DNA of 35,158 bases from Intestinibacter bartlettii (GTDB lineage: Bacteria > Bacillota > Clostridia > Peptostreptococcales > Peptostreptococcaceae). Positions 33,318-35,158 of the stretch are shown one piece after another (positions within the stretch are counted from its first letter, which is position 1; each line of letters starts with the position of its first letter). The stretch is taken from assembly GCF_018917435.1 (NCBI RefSeq), contig NZ_JAHLOQ010000033.1:1-35158 (forward strand). The letters are read 5' to 3'. The translations under genes and the position numbers were made by a program. The notes under the pieces were generated by a model that made no database searches, was not told where the DNA came from, and saw only the letters and a program-made list of their open reading frames with translations.

Positions 33318-33342
33318 GTTTAAGACCTTACATATGTGGTAT
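33318..33342 (+). promoter_or_regulatory. Sigma-B-type promoter P1 of rubrerythrin copy 2
   Basis: GTTTAA (33318-33323), 13-bp spacer, TGGTAT (33337-33342). Confidence 0.6.
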
Positions 33343-33407
33343 ATATAAAGTATAAAATTTAAGATTTAAAAAAATTAATAAATTTTTTTAAAAAAGTTTA
33401 AAAAAAT

Positions 33408-33432
33408 GTTTAGACCTCAAAAAAGCGGGTAT
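33408..33432 (+). promoter_or_regulatory. Sigma-B-type promoter P2 of rubrerythrin copy 2
   Basis: GTTTAG (33408-33413), 13-bp spacer, GGGTAT (33427-33432). The -10 is an exact consensus match and stands out as one of few GC-containing spots in the leader. Confidence 0.7.
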
Positions 33433-33477
33433 AAATTAAAGCATAATAAAAAATTAATTAAAAAAATAAAAATAAAT

Positions 33478-33502
33478 GTTTAAAGTAGAAAAAAATAGGT
33501 AT
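33478..33502 (+). promoter_or_regulatory. Sigma-B-type promoter P3 of rubrerythrin copy 2
   Basis: GTTTAA (33478-33483), 13-bp spacer, AGGTAT (33497-33502), about 55 nt before the ATG. The same spot carries TATAAT, so a sigma-A contribution is possible. Confidence 0.65.
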
Positions 33503-33557
33503 ATAATACCGAGAGATATAAAAAGAAGAAATGTATAATATTAGGAGGAAGACAGTT

Positions 33558-34100
33558 ATGAAGAAATGGGTATGTCAAGTATGTGGTTATATATATGAAG
33601 GAGAAACTGCACCAGCAGAATGTCCAGTATGTCACGTAGGAGCTGAAAAATTCGAAGAATTAAAAGGTGAAATGGTTTGGGCAGACGAACACAGAATAGG
33701 TGTAGCTCAAGGTGTAGACGAGCAAGTAGTAGAAGAATTAAGAGCTAACTTCGTTGGAGAATGTACAGAAGTAGGAATGTACTTAGCAATGAGTAGACAA
33801 GCAGATAGAGAAGGATATCCAGAAGTAGCAGAAGCATACAAAAGAATAGCATTCGAAGAAGCAGAACATGCTGCAAAATTCGCTGAGTTATTAGGAGAAG
33901 TAGTAGTAGCTGACACTAAAGAAAACTTAAGAGTAAGAGTAGATGCTGAATACGGAGCAACTGATGGAAAATTAAAATTAGCTAAAAGAGCTAAAGAATT
34001 AGGATTAGATGCTATACATGATACAGTTCATGAAATGTGTAAAGATGAAGCTAGACATGGTAAAGCATTCTTAGGATTATTAGAAAGATATTTTGGATAA
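33558..34100 (+). CDS. Reverse rubrerythrin, copy 2
   Basis: A 180-residue reverse rubrerythrin, identical in protein sequence to copy 3 and nine residues different from copy 1. Rubredoxin cysteines C6, C9, C22, C25 and the diiron ligands E101/H104 and E164/H167 are all kept. Compared with copy 1, C115 is replaced by Val, so no extra cysteine remains near the diiron domain. The start is ATG 33558 with TTAGGAGGA 8 nt upstream; an in-frame start nine codons earlier lies before that site and would break the family N-terminus ([11 protein letters not shown]). Three sigma-B-type promoters lie upstream, and a terminator follows. Confidence 0.95.
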   Translation: MKKWVCQVCGYIYEGETAPAECPVCHVGAEKFEELKGEMVWADEHRIGVAQGVDEQVVEELRANFVGECTEVGMYLAMSRQADREGYPEVAEAYKRIAFEEAEHAAKFAELLGEVVVADTKENLRVRVDAEYGATDGKLKLAKRAKELGLDAIHDTVHEMCKDEARHGKAFLGLLERYFG

Positions 34101-34127
34101 GAATAATTTTTATAAAATAAATAATTT

Positions 34128-34172
34128 TCAAAAAGAGAGATGCATGATATATTTCATGCACCTTTCTTTTTG
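34128..34172 (+). terminator. Intrinsic terminator after rubrerythrin copy 2
   Basis: TGCATGA (34141-34147) pairs with TCATGCA (34154-34160), extended by AAAAAGAGAG with CTTTCTTTTT. The A- and T-rich flanks make it work as a U-tract terminator. Confidence 0.82.
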
Positions 34173-34219
34173 TGTTAAATTAAATCTAAATAAATAATAT
34201 AAAAAAACTTAAAAAATAT

Positions 34220-34244
34220 GTTTAAGATATTACATATGTGGTAT
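34220..34244 (+). promoter_or_regulatory. Sigma-B-type promoter P1 of rubrerythrin copy 3
   Basis: GTTTAA (34220-34225), 13-bp spacer, TGGTAT (34239-34244). The spacer differs from the copy-2 version at two bases. Confidence 0.6.
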
Positions 34245-34307
34245 ATATAAATTATAAAATTTAAGATTTAAAAAATTAATAAATTTAAAAAAAAACTTAA
34301 AAAAAGT

Positions 34308-34332
34308 GTTTAGACCCTCAAAAATCGGGTAT
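34308..34332 (+). promoter_or_regulatory. Sigma-B-type promoter P2 of rubrerythrin copy 3
   Basis: GTTTAG (34308-34313), 13-bp spacer, GGGTAT (34327-34332). Several spacer bases changed relative to copy 2, but the boxes and the spacing did not. Confidence 0.7.
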
Positions 34333-34366
34333 AAATTAAAGCATAATAAAAAATTTAAAAATAAAT

Positions 34367-34391
34367 GTTTAAAGTAGAAAAAAATAGGTAT
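34367..34391 (+). promoter_or_regulatory. Sigma-B-type promoter P3 of rubrerythrin copy 3
   Basis: GTTTAA (34367-34372), 13-bp spacer, AGGTAT (34386-34391), about 55 nt before the ATG. Identical to the copy-2 version. Confidence 0.65.
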
Positions 34392-34445
34392 ATAATACCG
34401 AGAGATAAAAAAGAAGAAATGTATAATATTAGGAGGAAGACAATT

Positions 34446-34988
34446 ATGAAGAAATGGGTATGTCAAGTATGTGGTTATATATATGAAGGAGAAACTGCAC
34501 CAGCAGAATGTCCAGTATGTCACGTAGGAGCTGAAAAATTCGAAGAATTAAAAGGTGAAATGGTTTGGGCAGACGAACACAGAATAGGTGTAGCTCAAGG
34601 TGTAGACGAGCAAGTAGTAGAAGAATTAAGAGCTAACTTCGTTGGAGAATGTACAGAAGTAGGAATGTACTTAGCAATGAGTAGACAAGCAGATAGAGAA
34701 GGATATCCAGAAGTAGCAGAAGCATACAAAAGAATAGCATTCGAAGAAGCAGAACATGCTGCAAAATTCGCTGAGTTATTAGGAGAAGTAGTAGTAGCTG
34801 ACACTAAAGAAAACTTAAGAGTAAGAGTAGATGCTGAATACGGAGCAACTGATGGAAAATTAAAATTAGCTAAAAGAGCTAAAGAACTAGGATTAGATGC
34901 TATACATGATACAGTTCATGAAATGTGTAAAGATGAAGCTAGACACGGTAAAGCATTCTTAGGATTATTAGAAAGATATTTCGGATAA
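34446..34988 (+). CDS. Reverse rubrerythrin, copy 3
   Basis: A 180-residue reverse rubrerythrin whose protein is identical to copy 2. Only three silent base differences are seen, all near the 3' end (the codon for Leu148, His167 and Phe179), which suggests a recent duplication or ongoing gene conversion. All rubredoxin and diiron ligands are intact. The start is ATG 34446 with TTAGGAGGA upstream; earlier in-frame starts lie within the promoter region. The downstream terminator of copy 2 is missing here; instead an IS3-family end lies 57 nt past the stop. Confidence 0.95.
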   Translation: MKKWVCQVCGYIYEGETAPAECPVCHVGAEKFEELKGEMVWADEHRIGVAQGVDEQVVEELRANFVGECTEVGMYLAMSRQADREGYPEVAEAYKRIAFEEAEHAAKFAELLGEVVVADTKENLRVRVDAEYGATDGKLKLAKRAKELGLDAIHDTVHEMCKDEARHGKAFLGLLERYFG

Positions 34989-35027
34989 GATTAGATATTC
35001 ATCATAAAAACCTTATATATAAAAAAG

Positions 35028-35039
35028 GACCTTACATAT
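35028..35039 (+). repeat. Possible remnant of the rubrerythrin leader
   Basis: GACCTTACATAT here is identical to 33324-33335, the spacer of promoter P1 of copy 2. It stops 5 nt before the IS3 end. The -35 box that should precede it is absent, so it may be a relic or chance. Confidence 0.35.
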
Positions 35040-35044
35040 TAAAG

Positions 35045-35158
35045 TGGACCCTTTGTCAAGGACACTAGAAAAAAAGGGTGGCTAAGCCGCCATTAAAAGC
35101 TGATTTCTGAATTGAACAGGAGTCAGCTTTTTTAAATTCCATTGGCATCTAAAATTAT
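35045..35158 (-). mobile_element. End of an IS3-family insertion sequence (runs off the window)
   Basis: TGGACCCTTTGTCAAGGACA (from 35045) looks like an IS3/IS150-type terminal inverted repeat beginning with TG. It lies 37 nt beyond the stop of a minus-strand reading frame encoding the C-terminus of an IS3 OrfB transposase. A hairpin (AAAAGCTGA with TCAGCTTTTTT, about 35095-35131) overlaps the coding end. The other end and any target duplication are outside the window. Confidence 0.72.
35082..35156 (-). CDS. IS3-family transposase OrfB, C-terminal fragment (cut by window edge)
   Basis: The last 24 codons of a minus-strand frame, ending at TAG (35082-35084). The peptide contains NLKKLTPVQFRNQLL, which matches the conserved C-terminal tail of IS3-family OrfB integrase-type transposases (typically LxxLSPVxYR). 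The frame continues past the window, so completeness of the element cannot be judged. Confidence 0.72.
   Translation of the reverse strand, partial: NFRCQWNLKKLTPVQFRNQLLMAA

Larger units (their letters stand above)
33311..34100 (+). repeat. Tandem duplication unit A (triple promoter + rubrerythrin copy 2)
   Basis: The leader and coding region here repeat at 34213-34988. The coding parts differ at only three bases by eye, all in the last 100 or so bases. The leaders align throughout with small indels in A/T runs. The intervening 34101-34212 holds the terminator of copy 2 and is not duplicated after copy 3. Confidence 0.9.
34213..34988 (+). repeat. Tandem duplication unit B (triple promoter + rubrerythrin copy 3)
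   Basis: Second copy of the unit at 33311-34100, same orientation, offset 888 nt between start codons. All three promoter pairs and their 13-bp spacers are kept, while A/T runs between them changed length. Confidence 0.9.

Noticed and set aside
33278-34445. CRISPR-like array in the AT-rich repeats before copies 2 and 3
   Set aside because: The recurring GTTTA blocks are promoter boxes inside one duplicated leader, with no regular repeat-spacer structure.
33707-34804. Minus-strand 69-codon ORFs inside rubrerythrin copies 2 and 3
   Set aside because: Identical shadows of the duplicated coding sequence, with no ribosome site.
1-35158. tRNA or rRNA genes
   Set aside because: No cloverleaf, CCA-ending or rRNA-like GC-rich stretches were seen on either strand.

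Overview
The window is AT-rich, Gram-positive-type DNA with strong AGGAGG ribosome binding sites and frequent TTG/GTG starts. It looks chromosomal and comes from an anaerobic Firmicute of the Peptostreptococcaceae (Clostridioides / Romboutsia / Paraclostridium type). Reasons: FeoAB, a 'reverse' rubrerythrin set, a thiazole operon behind a terminator-embedded HMP-PP-type riboswitch, a lysine riboswitch, sigma-B-like promoters and a strict-anaerobe flavin/Fe-S dehydrogenase. The species cannot be fixed from the sequence alone.

Layout. 1-3.6 kb: tail of an upstream gene, a small membrane protein, feoB and feoA (minus strand), and a divergent MntR-type metal regulator. 3.7-7.7 kb: murE, a convergent LysR regulator, and tyrS behind a structured leader that lacks a T-box. 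8.1-14.5 kb: a BASS-family symporter and a five-gene peptide/nickel-type ABC importer (binding protein, two permeases, two ATPases). 14.6-18.3 kb: thiS-thiF-thiG-thiH-tenI, the thiazole branch of thiamine synthesis, whose transcript begins with the riboswitch hairpin. 18.6-19.2 kb: two small membrane proteins of unknown role. 19.4-24.5 kb: an iron-type alcohol dehydrogenase facing away from a five-gene operon for a split amine/imino-acid dehydrogenase (2Fe-2S, FAD, 2x4Fe-4S, BFD-type 2Fe-2S, DAO-type FAD). 24.6-28.9 kb: an EamA exporter, a MATE exporter with a possible coupled leader peptide, and a lysine-riboswitch-controlled DctM-like transporter. 29.0-31.8 kb: an alpha/beta hydrolase, a group-V cysteine desulfurase and an Fe-S protein. 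31.9-35.0 kb: three reverse rubrerythrins with a GNAT acetyltransferase after the first. 35.0 kb to the end: the edge of an IS3-family element.

The most striking part is the right end. Seven sigma-B-type promoters, all with a 13-bp spacer, drive three reverse-rubrerythrin genes: one before copy 1 and three each before copies 2 and 3. Copies 2 and 3 encode identical proteins, form a recent tandem duplication that includes the triple promoter, and are followed by an IS3 element inserted next to what looks like a remnant of the same leader. This reads as an amplified, general-stress-controlled oxygen/peroxide defence locus, next to an Fe-S biogenesis-type pair and far from the iron uptake genes at the other end.

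RNA-level control is also dense: an HMP-PP-type riboswitch, a lysine riboswitch with two overlapping terminators, an unexplained tyrS attenuator, and a strong hairpin between the ABC binding-protein gene and its permeases.
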